64,000 nt of DNA from Paucisalibacillus algeriensis (GTDB taxonomy: Bacteria > Bacillota > Bacilli > Bacillales > Amphibacillaceae). The position numbers and the translations under genes are program-made. The stretch spans positions 372,001 through 436,000 of the forward strand of contig NZ_CBYO010000007.1 of NCBI RefSeq assembly GCF_000577245.1. The letters are read 5' to 3'. This document shows positions 37,738 through 47,288 of this stretch, one piece after another. Position 1 is the stretch's first letter; the number at the start of each line of letters is the position of its first letter. The notes under the pieces are model-generated. The model saw only the letters and a list, made by a program, of their open reading frames with translations, was not told where the DNA came from and searched no databases.

Positions 37738-38682
37738 TTAATCTAGTAATCCTGCTTCTTTGAAGTATTTTTCTGCTCCTGGATGAAGGTCAATTCCAAT
37801 ACCATCAAGTGCGGATTCTTTTGTAATTAACTTACCTTTTGCATGTGTAATTTTACCTGTGTTTTCATAAACTGCTTTTGTCATTTCATAAACATCATCT
37901 TCAGATAAGCTATCTGATACAGCAAGCATTGCAAGAACTGCAACTGTTGTAACTTCACTTTCTAGTCCATACGTACCTGATGGAATTGTATCTGCAGCAT
38001 AGTATGGGAATTCTTCTACTAGCGCATCAATTTTATCTTGAGCGATTGGAACAATTGTAATATCAGAAGTTGCTGCTAATCCTTCTACACTACCAGTTGG
38101 TGTACCTGCAGTAATGAATGCAGCATCAATGTTACCGTCTTGGATTCCACCAGTTGACTCATCGAAGTCAAGATCCTGAGCTTGAATATCACTATCAATA
38201 TCTAGTCCATGTGCCGCCAAAATTTGCTCAGCATTTACACGTGTACCTGATCCAGGTGCACCAACAGAAACTTTTTTACCTACTAAATCTTCAACAGAAG
38301 TAATTCCAGAATTAGCAGATGTTACAATTTGAATTGTTTCTGGATATAAAGAACCCATTGCTAATACATTATCTACAGCTTTTCCTTCAAATGAGTTCGT
38401 TCCTTCAACCGCATTAGCCATTACATCTGTTTGGGTAAATGCAATGTCTGCTTCTTCATCTGCAAGTGCTTGAATATTATCTGCAGAAGCATTAGAAGAC
38501 GATGGTGTTACTTTCATTTCCGCCTCATCAGAAATAATCTTAGAAATTTCCCCACCTAATGGGTAATAAGTACCACCAGTACCACCTGTTAACATCGTTA
38601 ATTGTTTACTTCCACCACAAGCTGCAAGTGCTAATGACAGAACTAGTAGCACGGCAAAAGTAATTATATACTTCTTTTTCAT
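37738..38682 (-). CDS. TAXI family TRAP transporter solute-binding lipoprotein
   Basis: This receptor has 314 residues. The lipobox is LALAAC-G (Cys about residue 22). Right after it is LTMLTGGTGGTYYPLGGEIS, the TAXI-family N-terminal motif. Later motifs are DIAFTQTDVM and VGAPGSGTRVNAEQIL. It captures the solute outside the cell and hands it to the fused permease at 35115-37121. It is the first gene of the operon. A cre-like sequence lies 80 bases upstream. Homologues bind glutamate, ketoglutarate or other acids; the ligand here cannot be read from the sequence. Confidence 0.9.
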   Translation of the reverse strand: MKKKYIITFAVLLVLSLALAACGGSKQLTMLTGGTGGTYYPLGGEISKIISDEAEMKVTPSSSNASADNIQALADEEADIAFTQTDVMANAVEGTNSFEGKAVDNVLAMGSLYPETIQIVTSANSGITSVEDLVGKKVSVGAPGSGTRVNAEQILAAHGLDIDSDIQAQDLDFDESTGGIQDGNIDAAFITAGTPTGSVEGLAATSDITIVPIAQDKIDALVEEFPYYAADTIPSGTYGLESEVTTVAVLAMLAVSDSLSEDDVYEMTKAVYENTGKITHAKGKLITKESALDGIGIDLHPGAEKYFKEAGLLD

Positions 38683-38761
38683 GGAAAAAACTCCCCCTTT
38701 TTTAAATTCCTATCTAGTATTCTACTTAAAAACACCTAATATTGTCAAACTATTGTTAAAA

Positions 38762-38776
38762 CTGAAAGCGTTGCAT
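38762..38776 (+). promoter_or_regulatory. Weak cre-like box upstream of the TAXI-TRAP operon
   Basis: CTGAAAGCGTTGCAT carries the exact core TGNAANCG but misses two of the outer consensus positions. The position, 80-94 bases upstream of the receptor start, suits catabolite control. Confidence 0.3.
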
Positions 38777-38825
38777 CACGCTAGATTCCTATTAAATTAG
38801 GGTTTCCAAATAAATATTAATTTTA

Positions 38826-38967
38826 TTACAAATTATCTAAATAATGTGATATTATATAGTCAAGTATCTAAACTTATGGTTCTTTTTACTTAGATTATTG
38901 ATTTATAAAAGCCTGCATGTGATCTAATCTCTTACCTTGTACTGCGCTTGTAAACTCAATAATCTAA
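38826..38967 (+). promoter_or_regulatory. Promoter candidate and 12-bp inverted repeat leading to the acyl-CoA ligase
   Basis: TTACAA (38826-38831), 18-base spacer, TATTAT (38850-38855) is a plausible sigma-A promoter. Downstream TTAGATTATTGA (38890-38901) is perfectly mirrored by TCAATAATCTAA (38956-38967), so the leader could fold into a long hairpin or bind a dimeric regulator twice. Confidence 0.4.
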
Positions 38968-39007
38968 TTTTGAAAGGCCAAATTTATCGAAGGAGTTGAA
39001 GATAAGT

Positions 39008-40627
39008 ATGATGCAGGTTCCGTTGTCGGTTGGATCATTGATGGAGCACGCGGAGAGTTTTTTCCCAAAAAAGGAAGTTATTTCTCAGACGCACGATAAG
39101 CTTCACCGGTTAAATTACGGGGAAATTGGCCAGCGAACTAGACGGTTAATGAGTATCTTGAATGAGCTTGGTATCAGTAAGGGGGATCGGGTAGGAACGT
39201 TAGCCTGGAATCACCATCGTCATTTGGAAGTTTATTTCGCAGCGCCAGGAATGGGAGCCGTCCTACATACGATTAACATACGTCTATCCCCAGAAGACAT
39301 TATTTACATTATTAATCATGCAGAAGATAGGATTTTGTTTATTGATGAAGATATTTTACCTCTCATTGAGCACATACACACTCATTTAGCTACTGTAGAA
39401 GCTTATGTAGTTATGACAGATAAAGCTGAACTCCCAGATTCTACTATTCAACCACTCTACTCTTATGAAGAACTACTCTCAACTGGTGATCCATCCTATG
39501 AATTTGCTAAAGATATTGATGAAAATCAACCCGCTGGTATGTGCTATACATCTGCAACAACCGGCAAACCAAAAGGTGTCGTGTACACCCATAGAGCAAT
39601 CGTATTGCACAGTTTTGCTTTAGGTCTGGCTGATACAGCAGCTATATCAGAGTCTGATGTATCCATGCCTGTTGTACCACAGTTCCATGTTAATGCTTGG
39701 GGTACACCTTTTGCTTGTACGTGGTTTGGTTCTACACAAGTATTGCCTGGTCCACGTTTCACACCAAAACGATTGGCTGAATTCATTGACCGCTTCAAGG
39801 TAACCATTACTGCTGGAGTACCAACTATTTGGTTAGGTTTATTACGGGAGTTAGAACAAGGTGACTATGATACTTCTAGTCTAAGAGCTGTTTTATGTGG
39901 AGGTTCTGCAGCACCACTAGGACTAATTAAGGCATTTGAAGAAAAGTATAAAATACCATTCTATCACGCTTATGGTGCAACAGAAACGACACCATTAGCA
40001 ACGATATCCCGTTTAAAAAGCTATCAACAGGATATTTCACAGGAGGAAAAATTCCAGGAACGGGCTCGCCAAGGTATCCTTGTCCCTGGCCTTCAGATGA
40101 AGGTTGTTAGTGATAAAGGAGAGGTTGAGTGGAATGGGAAAGACATGGGTGAATTATTACTAAAAGGACCATGGATTGCGGATGAGTATTATAAGGACAA
40201 TCGAAGCTTAGATGCATTTAAAAATGGTTGGTTCCATACTGGCGATGTTGTAACAGTTGATGAAGAAGGAACAATTAAAATCGTTGATCGTACAAAGGAT
40301 TTAATAAAAAGTGGTGGTGAATGGATTTCCTCGGTTGAAATTGAAAACGCCATCATGGCATTTGGACCGGTTTTCGAAGCGAGTGTTGTTGCTATTCCAG
40401 ATGAAAAATGGCAGGAAAGACCAATCGCATGTGTTGTATTACATGAAGGTTATGAGAATAAAACAACGAAAGAAGATATTCTAGAATTCTTGAAGCCACA
40501 ATTTCCGAAATGGTGGTTACCAGATGATGTGCTATTCTTTGAAGAAATTCCTAAATCGTCTGTCGGTAAATTCCTTAAAAGAGAGCTTCGTGAACAGGTA
40601 AAAGCTAGATATAGTCCACAGGGATAA
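39008..40627 (+). CDS. Fatty-acid (medium/long-chain) acyl-CoA ligase
   Basis: This is an adenylate-forming enzyme of 539 residues. The P-loop-like motif is YTSATTGKPKGV (about 179-190), with Ala where many relatives have Gly. Further motifs are YGATETTPL (about 322), GWFHTGDVVTVDEEG (about 410), DRTKDLIKSGGEWISSVEIE and the catalytic Lys in SVGKFLKRELR near the end. It activates fatty acids to acyl-CoA via acyl-AMP. ATG 39008 lies 12 bases after AAGGAG; TTG 38996 abuts the site and is rejected. The downstream regulator gene may control it (inference). Confidence 0.87.
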   Translation: MMQVPLSVGSLMEHAESFFPKKEVISQTHDKLHRLNYGEIGQRTRRLMSILNELGISKGDRVGTLAWNHHRHLEVYFAAPGMGAVLHTINIRLSPEDIIYIINHAEDRILFIDEDILPLIEHIHTHLATVEAYVVMTDKAELPDSTIQPLYSYEELLSTGDPSYEFAKDIDENQPAGMCYTSATTGKPKGVVYTHRAIVLHSFALGLADTAAISESDVSMPVVPQFHVNAWGTPFACTWFGSTQVLPGPRFTPKRLAEFIDRFKVTITAGVPTIWLGLLRELEQGDYDTSSLRAVLCGGSAAPLGLIKAFEEKYKIPFYHAYGATETTPLATISRLKSYQQDISQEEKFQERARQGILVPGLQMKVVSDKGEVEWNGKDMGELLLKGPWIADEYYKDNRSLDAFKNGWFHTGDVVTVDEEGTIKIVDRTKDLIKSGGEWISSVEIENAIMAFGPVFEASVVAIPDEKWQERPIACVVLHEGYENKTTKEDILEFLKPQFPKWWLPDDVLFFEEIPKSSVGKFLKRELREQVKARYSPQG

Positions 40628-40634
40628 GAAAAAA

Positions 40635-40662
40635 TACAGAGGAGTTACGGTAAACTCCTCTG
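40635..40662 (+). terminator. Hairpin after the acyl-CoA ligase
   Basis: ACAGAGGAGTT and AACTCCTCTGT make an 11-base perfect stem with loop ACGGTA. The following sequence AAATTCTC is not a T run, so termination may be partial. Confidence 0.55.
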
Positions 40663-40697
40663 TAAATTCTCTAATATAATAGAAATATTTTATTCAC

Positions 40698-40726
40698 TTG
40701 ACAATATTATGAAAATTCCTTAGACT
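40698..40726 (+). promoter_or_regulatory. Promoter candidate for the 430-residue regulator
   Basis: TTGACA (40698-40703), 17-base spacer, TAGACT (40721-40726). A palindrome TCATTAT-TAT-ATAATGA lies about 100 bases downstream, near 40802-40820, and could be an autoregulatory site. Confidence 0.4.
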
Positions 40727-40895
40727 GAGATAAATTGACAAATCTGTCGCTTATTAGTTCGCTTAATAGGCGTCATTCTTTTACTAAAAATTAACTGAAT
40801 TTTCATTATTATATAATGATATAATCCTTCTTTAAGGTAGTATCATCATATAACAGTTGATATTGCCTCAATATTACATTTGGGAGGGAAGATTG

Positions 40896-42188
40896 GTGAA
40901 AATAAAGGTTGCTTTATTCGGAAGAAGTGAATTAGTTGACCGCTTTCAAGAATATGTTAAAGACCATAATGAAATAGAAGCAATTCCTTTTATTTATAGA
41001 AAAGCAAGTGAAGCTTCCGAACTAGTCGAAAAGGCCTTTATGTGCGATGTTTATTTATTTTTAGAATGCCTTCCATACTTACACGCACATAGCAAAATCA
41101 AAAAGAAACGATTACCGACTATTCAAGTGGCCTTTGACGAGTACATGATTCTAACGTCATTCTACCATGTAAAAAACAAATACCAACAACAGTTAACCCG
41201 TTTGTCCATTGATGTGCTGGATGAAATCCACGTTTCCGAGGTATTAAGTGAATTAAATCTAGCTGGTGATAATATCTATACATATAGTTATAAACAGGAT
41301 GATGAAGTAGATATTAAAAAAATTGTTGATTACCATAAACAGCTCTTTGAAGATGGAAAAATTGATTATGTCCTTACATCCCTAAATGAGATTGAAAAGC
41401 AGCTAAACGAATATGGAATCCCGACCTATCAAATGGTTATACCTAAACGTAATATGGAACGAGCTATTCAGGAGTGTAAAACAATCGCTACTTTAAATAT
41501 GAGTAAGAGCGCTCAAATCGTTGCTGGTTATATACGAATAAAGGAAATAGACAAAATCATTGAAGAAAAAGGAGATTCGCATCTAAAAGAACTTCAGTTT
41601 AAGCTTTACCAGATTCTTCTTAAATTCGGACATAAAACATATGCTTCTGTACTTACCAATAACGAAAATCAATATGTCATCTTTGGTACTAGAGGCGTTT
41701 TAGATCATATTACGAACCACTATCGAGATTTTCCACTAATTAAAGAGATTGAAAATACATTAGATACATCCATTGAGATCGGTTTCGGTCTTGGATTAAC
41801 TGCAAAACAAGCAGAGGACCACGCAATACTTGCATTGGATGCGTGTACCCATAACAGTAATAGTAGTTGTTATATTATTAATGATCGTGGGGAAACAATA
41901 GGTCCACTCGGTGTGAAAAAGCACTTTGACACCTCAAGGCTATATCAAGCACTTATTCATAAGGCAAAGTTAAATAATGAGCTCTCTTATAACTTTATTG
42001 ATTTTGTTCAACTGCGAAACAATGAGCCATTTTCATCCAACGACATCGCCAATTATTACCGCGTCACAAAGCGAAGTGCTGAAAGAACCGTTAATAAGCT
42101 CTTAACGGGGAATGTTATTAAGATCGTTGGGGAAGAAAAGCCATATGTAAAAGGAAGACCGAGGAAGTTGTTTCAGATTAATATGTAA
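40896..42188 (+). CDS. Probable transcriptional regulator with cyclase-like middle domain and C-terminal HTH
   Basis: This is a soluble protein of 430 residues. The N-terminal alpha/beta region (KIKVALFGRSELVDRFQEY, about 1-180) looks like a sensor domain. Residues 215-345 resemble a GGDEF/cyclase-like fold: the segment IGFGLGLTAKQAEDHAILALDACTH is typical, but no GGDEF or GGEEF signature exists, so it is unlikely to make a nucleotide second messenger. The C-terminus FSSNDIANYYRVTKRSAERTVNKLL ends in a winged-helix (about 370-430). I do not recognise the exact family. GTG 40896 follows GGGAGGGAAGATT. It lies just downstream of the acyl-CoA ligase, its possible target. Confidence 0.6.
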   Translation: MKIKVALFGRSELVDRFQEYVKDHNEIEAIPFIYRKASEASELVEKAFMCDVYLFLECLPYLHAHSKIKKKRLPTIQVAFDEYMILTSFYHVKNKYQQQLTRLSIDVLDEIHVSEVLSELNLAGDNIYTYSYKQDDEVDIKKIVDYHKQLFEDGKIDYVLTSLNEIEKQLNEYGIPTYQMVIPKRNMERAIQECKTIATLNMSKSAQIVAGYIRIKEIDKIIEEKGDSHLKELQFKLYQILLKFGHKTYASVLTNNENQYVIFGTRGVLDHITNHYRDFPLIKEIENTLDTSIEIGFGLGLTAKQAEDHAILALDACTHNSNSSCYIINDRGETIGPLGVKKHFDTSRLYQALIHKAKLNNELSYNFIDFVQLRNNEPFSSNDIANYYRVTKRSAERTVNKLLTGNVIKIVGEEKPYVKGRPRKLFQINM

Positions 42189-42211
42189 GCACTAGTCGTG
42201 GTATGAGTATC

Positions 42212-42264
42212 AAGGGACAGACCCGTAACATTTGCAAATTACGTTGTTAGGGGTCTGTCCCTTT
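42212..42264. repeat. AGGGACAG hairpin repeat, copy 2
   Basis: AAGGGACAGACCC (42212-42224) pairs with GGGTCTGTCCCTT (42251-42263). The inner part GTAACATTTGCAAATTACG is also partly symmetric. It lies 24 bases past the regulator stop and may be its terminator. Confidence 0.75.
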
Positions 42265-42438
42265 AATGTCATTATTCTATCACATCATTTCATACCGTTA
42301 TTGTGTTTGAAATGATGTATGAGAGAGCTTTGTACATTATTTCAAACTAATGTTGCGATGTAAATGATGTATAGGTATGTGATTACGGCTATGATAGTAT
42401 GGAATTTCAGTGGCATTGCAATAATTTTCTTTTTTTAC
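42265..42438. other. Noncoding stretch with repeated CATCATTTCA/TGAAATGATG
   Basis: CATCATTTCA (42283-42292) is mirrored by TGAAATGATG (42308-42317), and weaker relatives (CATTATTTCA, AAATGATGTA) follow within 60 bases. It lies between convergent genes, with no supported ORF. It may be a structured 3' region or a decayed repeat. Confidence 0.35.
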
Positions 42439-42492
42439 AAAAAGCTCCCCGAAAGTTAGATGATTTTTTCTCTTACTTTTGGGGTGCTTTTT
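42439..42492. terminator. Bidirectional terminator between the regulator and the helicase
   Basis: AAAAAGCTCCCC (from 42439) pairs with GGGGTGCTTTTT (42481-42492, one mismatch), with an inner AAAGT/ACTTT arm. It stands 58 bases after the minus-strand helicase stop. Confidence 0.75.
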
Positions 42493-42550
42493 CATATACG
42501 TTCCACTTTAACTTACAGTAATAAACGGATTCTGTAATACTGGTAGACTT

Positions 42551-45500
42551 TTAAATACTCAATAACTCTCTTACATCATCTTCACTTAAAGAGGACAACA
42601 TCTTCTCTCCCGGTTGGATGACTTTATCAATTAACTCCCGTTTTTTCTGTTGTAATTCATAAATCTTTTCTTCGATTGTGCCTTCTGTAATGAGACGAAT
42701 TACTTGAACAACATTCTTTTGTCCAAATCGGTGGGCTCTACCTGTTGCTTGATCTTCAACTGCTGGATTCCACCATAAGTCATATAGAATGACAGTATCT
42801 GCGCCGGTAAGATTTAATCCTGTTCCACCAGCCTTTAATGAGATAAGAAACACTTTCTTTTCCCCGCCATTAAACCGTTCACTCATTTCAACACGCTCAC
42901 TAGATGGTGTTTGACCACTTAGATAGAAGTAATCAATATCGGCTTCATTCAGTTTTTCAATGATAATCTCATGCATGCTTGTAAATTGCGAGAAAATTAG
43001 CATACGTTTTCCATTCGCAATAGCAGTTTCGACTGTTTCCATTAATAAATCAAGCTTTCCAGACTTGCCAGTATAATTCTCTATAAACAGTGATGGATGG
43101 CAGCAAATTTGTCGCAGCCGCGTTAACCCTGCGAGTATCTTCATTCGATTATGTTGGAAGCCGCTCTCTTGGATAGATTGTGCCGCTTCCTGTTGTACCT
43201 GCCTTAAATATCCAACATATAACTCTTTTTGCTCATTGGTAAGTTCGGATACGCTGACTGATTCAATCTTATCAGGTAGTTCTTTTAATACATCCTTTTT
43301 CAATCGACGTAATATAAATGGACCTGAAATAGATGAGATTTTATCATGAGACAGTTGTTTGAAAGCTTTTTGATTCGGCATTAACCCTGGTAACACGACC
43401 TGGAATATTGCCCATAGCTCATCAATGGAATTTTCAATTGGTGTTCCGCTCAAAGCAAACCGACGGCCGGCTTTTATTTCACGTATTGCTTTTGATGTTT
43501 TAGTTGCATAGTTTTTTATAAATTGTGCTTCATCTAAGATTAATGTTTGAAACGTTAGTTCACGGTACTGTTCGATGTCTTGTCGCAATGTTGCATAGGA
43601 CGTAATCCATACATCAGAATCTTTAAAGAGACTAATCTTTTCCTGACGCTCTTGTGGCGTTCCGGTCATAACCGCTACTTTTAAAGTAGGAGTAAACTTT
43701 TCAAATTCATTTTTCCAATTATAAACAACAGATGATGGCACAACAATTAAATTTGGATGTTCTCCAAGCTCAGATGCTAAATAAGCAATGCTTTGTAAGG
43801 TTTTCCCAAGCCCCATATCATCCGCTAAAATTCCTCCTAAATGATAATGACTAAGCGATTTAAACCATTGGTAACCAGTCATTTGGTACGACCTTAACGA
43901 TGCATTCAAAGTACTCGGTAACTCATAGTGCTGTTCTTCTGGCTCTTTTAATTGATGTAGTAATTGCCTAAATGCAGGATCATAGTTTTTCTTCGTATCA
44001 ATTAACTCGTCAATTTGTGTACCACGGAATACTGGCATTTGAATTTTTCCATCTTGAACATCACTTTTATGAATATCCATGTCTCGGAAGAAGTTCTGGA
44101 TGGAAGTAAATTCTTCTCCTTCAAGGGATAGCATTTCACCACTTTGTAGGCGATAGTATCGTTTTTTCTCAATCACTGCATCTAGAATCTTATTAATTTC
44201 TGAATCATCCATGCCATCCATATCAAAACCAATCTCTAGTAAATTACTAGAGGTTTCCATTCTTACACTTGTTCTAGGTATTGGTTCATTTTCAATAATA
44301 AATCCTCTGACCTCAGATGTTAGGAACAATTCAACATATTCATCAAGTACTGGTAAAACCTTATACAGGAAATCATACAATTCTTCCTCATCCGCATCGA
44401 TAAATAATTCGCGGCCATTATAATGGAAGTTAGCATATTCAATTAACTGCATGATTTGTTTTTCTTTGTCTACATCTCGGATGATAATGACTTCATGATC
44501 GTCACGACTACCGAATGGATCGATAATATGATTGCCATAATGGTATTCTAATTTCCCAGTAATCCATTCTTCCTTAGCCTCTAAATATAGCTTCGCTCGT
44601 AGCGGAACTTGAATGATTTCTGATGAAACTTTTTCGGAAATCTCAACCTCTCCAACTTTCTTTAGAGATGGAAGTACCTCCGATAAAAAGGCATCCGCTT
44701 GTTTTTTAGAAATCGGGAGTTGTTGGTCAATTTTCCCGAACTGACTAACAAGCTCTAAGATTGGTATTTGTTCTTTTAATGGGAAATAGAAAACTCCATT
44801 ATAGAAAAGCATTTCGTAGTTACTGAAATACACACTGTCTTCTACCTCATGCATGGTTAAGAACAAATCATCTCGTTCATTTTTGTTCAGGGCAAAGTGG
44901 AAAGGTAGTCTTCCTTTTTCAATGGAAACATTTGAAAAAGATTGAGAGTTTGCTTCGACCACCAAATCTCGTTGGAGTAACTTCTCCAATAAATTCTCCG
45001 CAATTAATGGAGGAATAATAATTGACCTTTTATCACTAACATTACCTCGGTAATGATACACATGATAGCCATCATAAATTTTTTCATTCTTTTGGATAGA
45101 GCCAAGAAGTTCAAATATCTCTTGGTCTTCTGGCAGTAAAAAATGCTGACTTGGTGCATATGCAAACAATTTGGTAAAGAAATGTTCATTACCATTTAAG
45201 ACATCTCGCAAAAATTCATGAACATCTTTCACTACATAATCACGGGATACACCTGCTTTTAATTCAATTAATAGATTTCTATCGTAGGACCACTTCAATA
45301 TATATTCCACATGAAGGGGCTCTTTTTCTGGCAATATATCTGACATCTCTGTAGGCTGACCAACATTACTTAGCGCTCGGATAAAACGATTGGTAATTTC
45401 ATAATCATAATTGGAGTAAGACAATTCCTGTGGTGTTTCTTTATTGGCAATGCCAATTAATGTAGCAGCAATATGTTTACATGACCCGTAAGAATCAAAA

Positions 45501-45721
45501 GCCGGGCAGTCGCAATATGTATCAACTGACCCTTTTTCAAAATCCTTCATATTGATTTCTACAAAATAATCCTCTGAACCTTGTACCGTTGCTGTCCAAA
45601 CATTATAGTTCATGTCATAGGATAAATCGGAAACAAGACCTTTATTATAATATTCTAATCCTCGTTTATAGATTAATGATGGAAATAGCCTTTGGATATT
45701 GATCTCGCTTAGTTTTTTCAA
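42551..45721 (-). CDS. SWIM-zinc-finger SNF2-family DNA helicase/translocase
   Basis: This protein has 1056 residues. An N-terminal SWIM zinc finger has ligands C70, C72, C81 and H83 (CDCP...SCKH). A long middle region of unknown fold follows, then the SNF2 core: Walker A DDMGLGKT (about 634), LDEAQ in place of the usual DEAH (about 731), SGTPIENS, and motif VI QATGRAHRFGQ (about 995). Related to YwqA of B. subtilis. It is a double-stranded DNA translocase, probably for repair or for removing bound proteins. The start is TTG with a weak binding site (GGCAGG). Monocistronic. Confidence 0.87.
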   Translation of the reverse strand: MKKLSEINIQRLFPSLIYKRGLEYYNKGLVSDLSYDMNYNVWTATVQGSEDYFVEINMKDFEKGSVDTYCDCPAFDSYGSCKHIAATLIGIANKETPQELSYSNYDYEITNRFIRALSNVGQPTEMSDILPEKEPLHVEYILKWSYDRNLLIELKAGVSRDYVVKDVHEFLRDVLNGNEHFFTKLFAYAPSQHFLLPEDQEIFELLGSIQKNEKIYDGYHVYHYRGNVSDKRSIIIPPLIAENLLEKLLQRDLVVEANSQSFSNVSIEKGRLPFHFALNKNERDDLFLTMHEVEDSVYFSNYEMLFYNGVFYFPLKEQIPILELVSQFGKIDQQLPISKKQADAFLSEVLPSLKKVGEVEISEKVSSEIIQVPLRAKLYLEAKEEWITGKLEYHYGNHIIDPFGSRDDHEVIIIRDVDKEKQIMQLIEYANFHYNGRELFIDADEEELYDFLYKVLPVLDEYVELFLTSEVRGFIIENEPIPRTSVRMETSSNLLEIGFDMDGMDDSEINKILDAVIEKKRYYRLQSGEMLSLEGEEFTSIQNFFRDMDIHKSDVQDGKIQMPVFRGTQIDELIDTKKNYDPAFRQLLHQLKEPEEQHYELPSTLNASLRSYQMTGYQWFKSLSHYHLGGILADDMGLGKTLQSIAYLASELGEHPNLIVVPSSVVYNWKNEFEKFTPTLKVAVMTGTPQERQEKISLFKDSDVWITSYATLRQDIEQYRELTFQTLILDEAQFIKNYATKTSKAIREIKAGRRFALSGTPIENSIDELWAIFQVVLPGLMPNQKAFKQLSHDKISSISGPFILRRLKKDVLKELPDKIESVSVSELTNEQKELYVGYLRQVQQEAAQSIQESGFQHNRMKILAGLTRLRQICCHPSLFIENYTGKSGKLDLLMETVETAIANGKRMLIFSQFTSMHEIIIEKLNEADIDYFYLSGQTPSSERVEMSERFNGGEKKVFLISLKAGGTGLNLTGADTVILYDLWWNPAVEDQATGRAHRFGQKNVVQVIRLITEGTIEEKIYELQQKKRELIDKVIQPGEKMLSSLSEDDVRELLSI

Positions 45722-45849
45722 AATCTATTAACCTGCCTTTTAAGAACGCATTTATATACTTATTGTATAAGAGATTTGAATAATTTTAAAATGATTCATT
45801 TCTATTCTTATAGGATAGGAAAACCTATGGTAGATTATACCTTTTAGTA

Positions 45850-45886
45850 AAAAAAAACGAAGCAACTATTAGAATTGCTCCGTTTA
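45850..45886 (-). terminator. Terminator of the MFS gene
   Basis: ACGAAGCAA (45859-45867) pairs with TTGCTCCGT (45877-45885), with T9 on the minus strand. The stem overlaps the MFS stop codon. Confidence 0.8.
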
Positions 45887-47080
45887 ATGACTAACTTCCT
45901 GTTTTCTGGCTCTTATCACTAATAAAATATAGACTAACATAGATACGAGTATAGACCCGGCTCCTGTTGCATAAATCGTACTATAATTGAATAGAAAGGC
46001 AATTTGACCAAATATTATCGCACCCAACCCAATACCTAGGTCAAAGAATGAAAAGAATGTTGCATTTGCCATTCCCTTTCGATTACCAGCAGCCTTTTCC
46101 ACTGCCCATGCTTGTAAGGCTGGTTGTACAGTTCCAAATCCAAATCCATATAGTCCTGCAGCAACAAGTAAGATAAACGTACTTGGTAACCAAGCTAATA
46201 GGATCATGGCGATAAGTATCATGATTGTACCTGGTAAGAATACATACAGATGACCTTTTTTATCATATATTTTACCAGCAAAGGTTCGAGAGATTAATAG
46301 AAAAGCTGCATACACAAGAAAGTATGCTTCGATTCCTGCAACATTTCGTTCAATTGCATGTAATGGCAAGAATGTTGCAATTCCACCAAATGTGAATGTG
46401 ATAAATAAAACTAGAATAGATGGCTGAATTGCCGTCTTCTCAAAGATATCAAATCTTGGTGCGGCTGCTTTTTCCGGTATTTCTTCTACTTTTTTGTAAC
46501 GAACTTTAGACGAAAGAAGGAAAGCCACTAAACCAAAAGCTGCACAAATTAAAAACAAAGACATAAAGGATATTTTCCCTACTAATGCAAGGCCAAGTCC
46601 AGGTCCAAATGCAAGTGCAATATTTCCGGATAATCCAAAGTAACCAAATCCCTCGCCTCTTCTGCTTGCGGGAATAATATCCGTTGCAATAGTACCGGTA
46701 GCTGTAGTCGACAATCCCCAACCAACACCTTGCAAGACCCTCACAATCAACAGAATAGCAATACTTCCTATAAACGCAAAGGATCCAACCGAAACAACAA
46801 ATATAGCTAAACCAGTCATGTATACAAATTGTCGTCCTTTTGATTCTAACGCATGCCCCGCATATGGTCGTAAAACAAGAGCTGAAAAGGTGAATATCCC
46901 AACAATAATACCAATTAACTGATCACTACCACCTAATTCTTTAACGAATAAAGGTAAGGTTGGTAAGGTCATTTGAAATCCAAAAAAGATAAAAAAATTA
47001 GCCAGACATATTAAAATAAAGTCTCGCGTCCAAATTTTTTCTTGTATTACTTCTTGTTGTACTTCAGCATGTGCCCCCAT
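45884..47080 (-). CDS. MFS transporter
   Basis: This is a 12-helix major facilitator protein of 398 residues. It has IWTRDFILICLANFFIFFGF at helix 1, the motif A variant GHALESKGRQF after helix 2, RVLQGVGWG (motif B) in helix 4 and KIYDKKG in the second half. The pattern fits DHA1-type exporters such as YfkF/YwoG. Substrate unknown. ATG 47080 follows AGAAGGGAGATAACT. It is not closely related to the MFS protein at 27652-28890. Confidence 0.85.
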   Translation of the reverse strand: MGAHAEVQQEVIQEKIWTRDFILICLANFFIFFGFQMTLPTLPLFVKELGGSDQLIGIIVGIFTFSALVLRPYAGHALESKGRQFVYMTGLAIFVVSVGSFAFIGSIAILLIVRVLQGVGWGLSTTATGTIATDIIPASRRGEGFGYFGLSGNIALAFGPGLGLALVGKISFMSLFLICAAFGLVAFLLSSKVRYKKVEEIPEKAAAPRFDIFEKTAIQPSILVLFITFTFGGIATFLPLHAIERNVAGIEAYFLVYAAFLLISRTFAGKIYDKKGHLYVFLPGTIMILIAMILLAWLPSTFILLVAAGLYGFGFGTVQPALQAWAVEKAAGNRKGMANATFFSFFDLGIGLGAIIFGQIAFLFNYSTIYATGAGSILVSMLVYILLVIRARKQEVSH

Positions 47081-47252
47081 AGTTATCTCCCTTCTTTCGA
47101 TACTCGAAACATATTATACAGGAGTCTTATTGGAAATGGAATGGGGGACAGGTAATTAATTTATTATCTCAATTCTAGGTTGTCATCCCCCCTAAATATA
47201 CCTGCAGAAATTTTCATTCTGTGACATCATTCAAGACCCAGCAGTGCAGTGC

Positions 47253-47282
47253 TTACCTTGTCCTGGGTAGATGTGGTATAAT
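47253..47282 (+). promoter_or_regulatory. Promoter of the antitoxin RNA
   Basis: An extended -10 TGG-TATAAT (TATAAT at 47277-47282) has TTACCT at 47253-47258, 18 bases upstream. The start of transcription would be near 47289. No gene follows on this strand, only the hairpins of the antisense RNA. Confidence 0.6.
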
Positions 47283-47288
47283 ATGTTT

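Noticed and set aside
38890-38967. T-box or other known riboswitch in the acyl-CoA ligase leader
   Set aside because: Only a long inverted repeat is present; no T-box sequence, specifier loop or terminator/antiterminator pair is visible.
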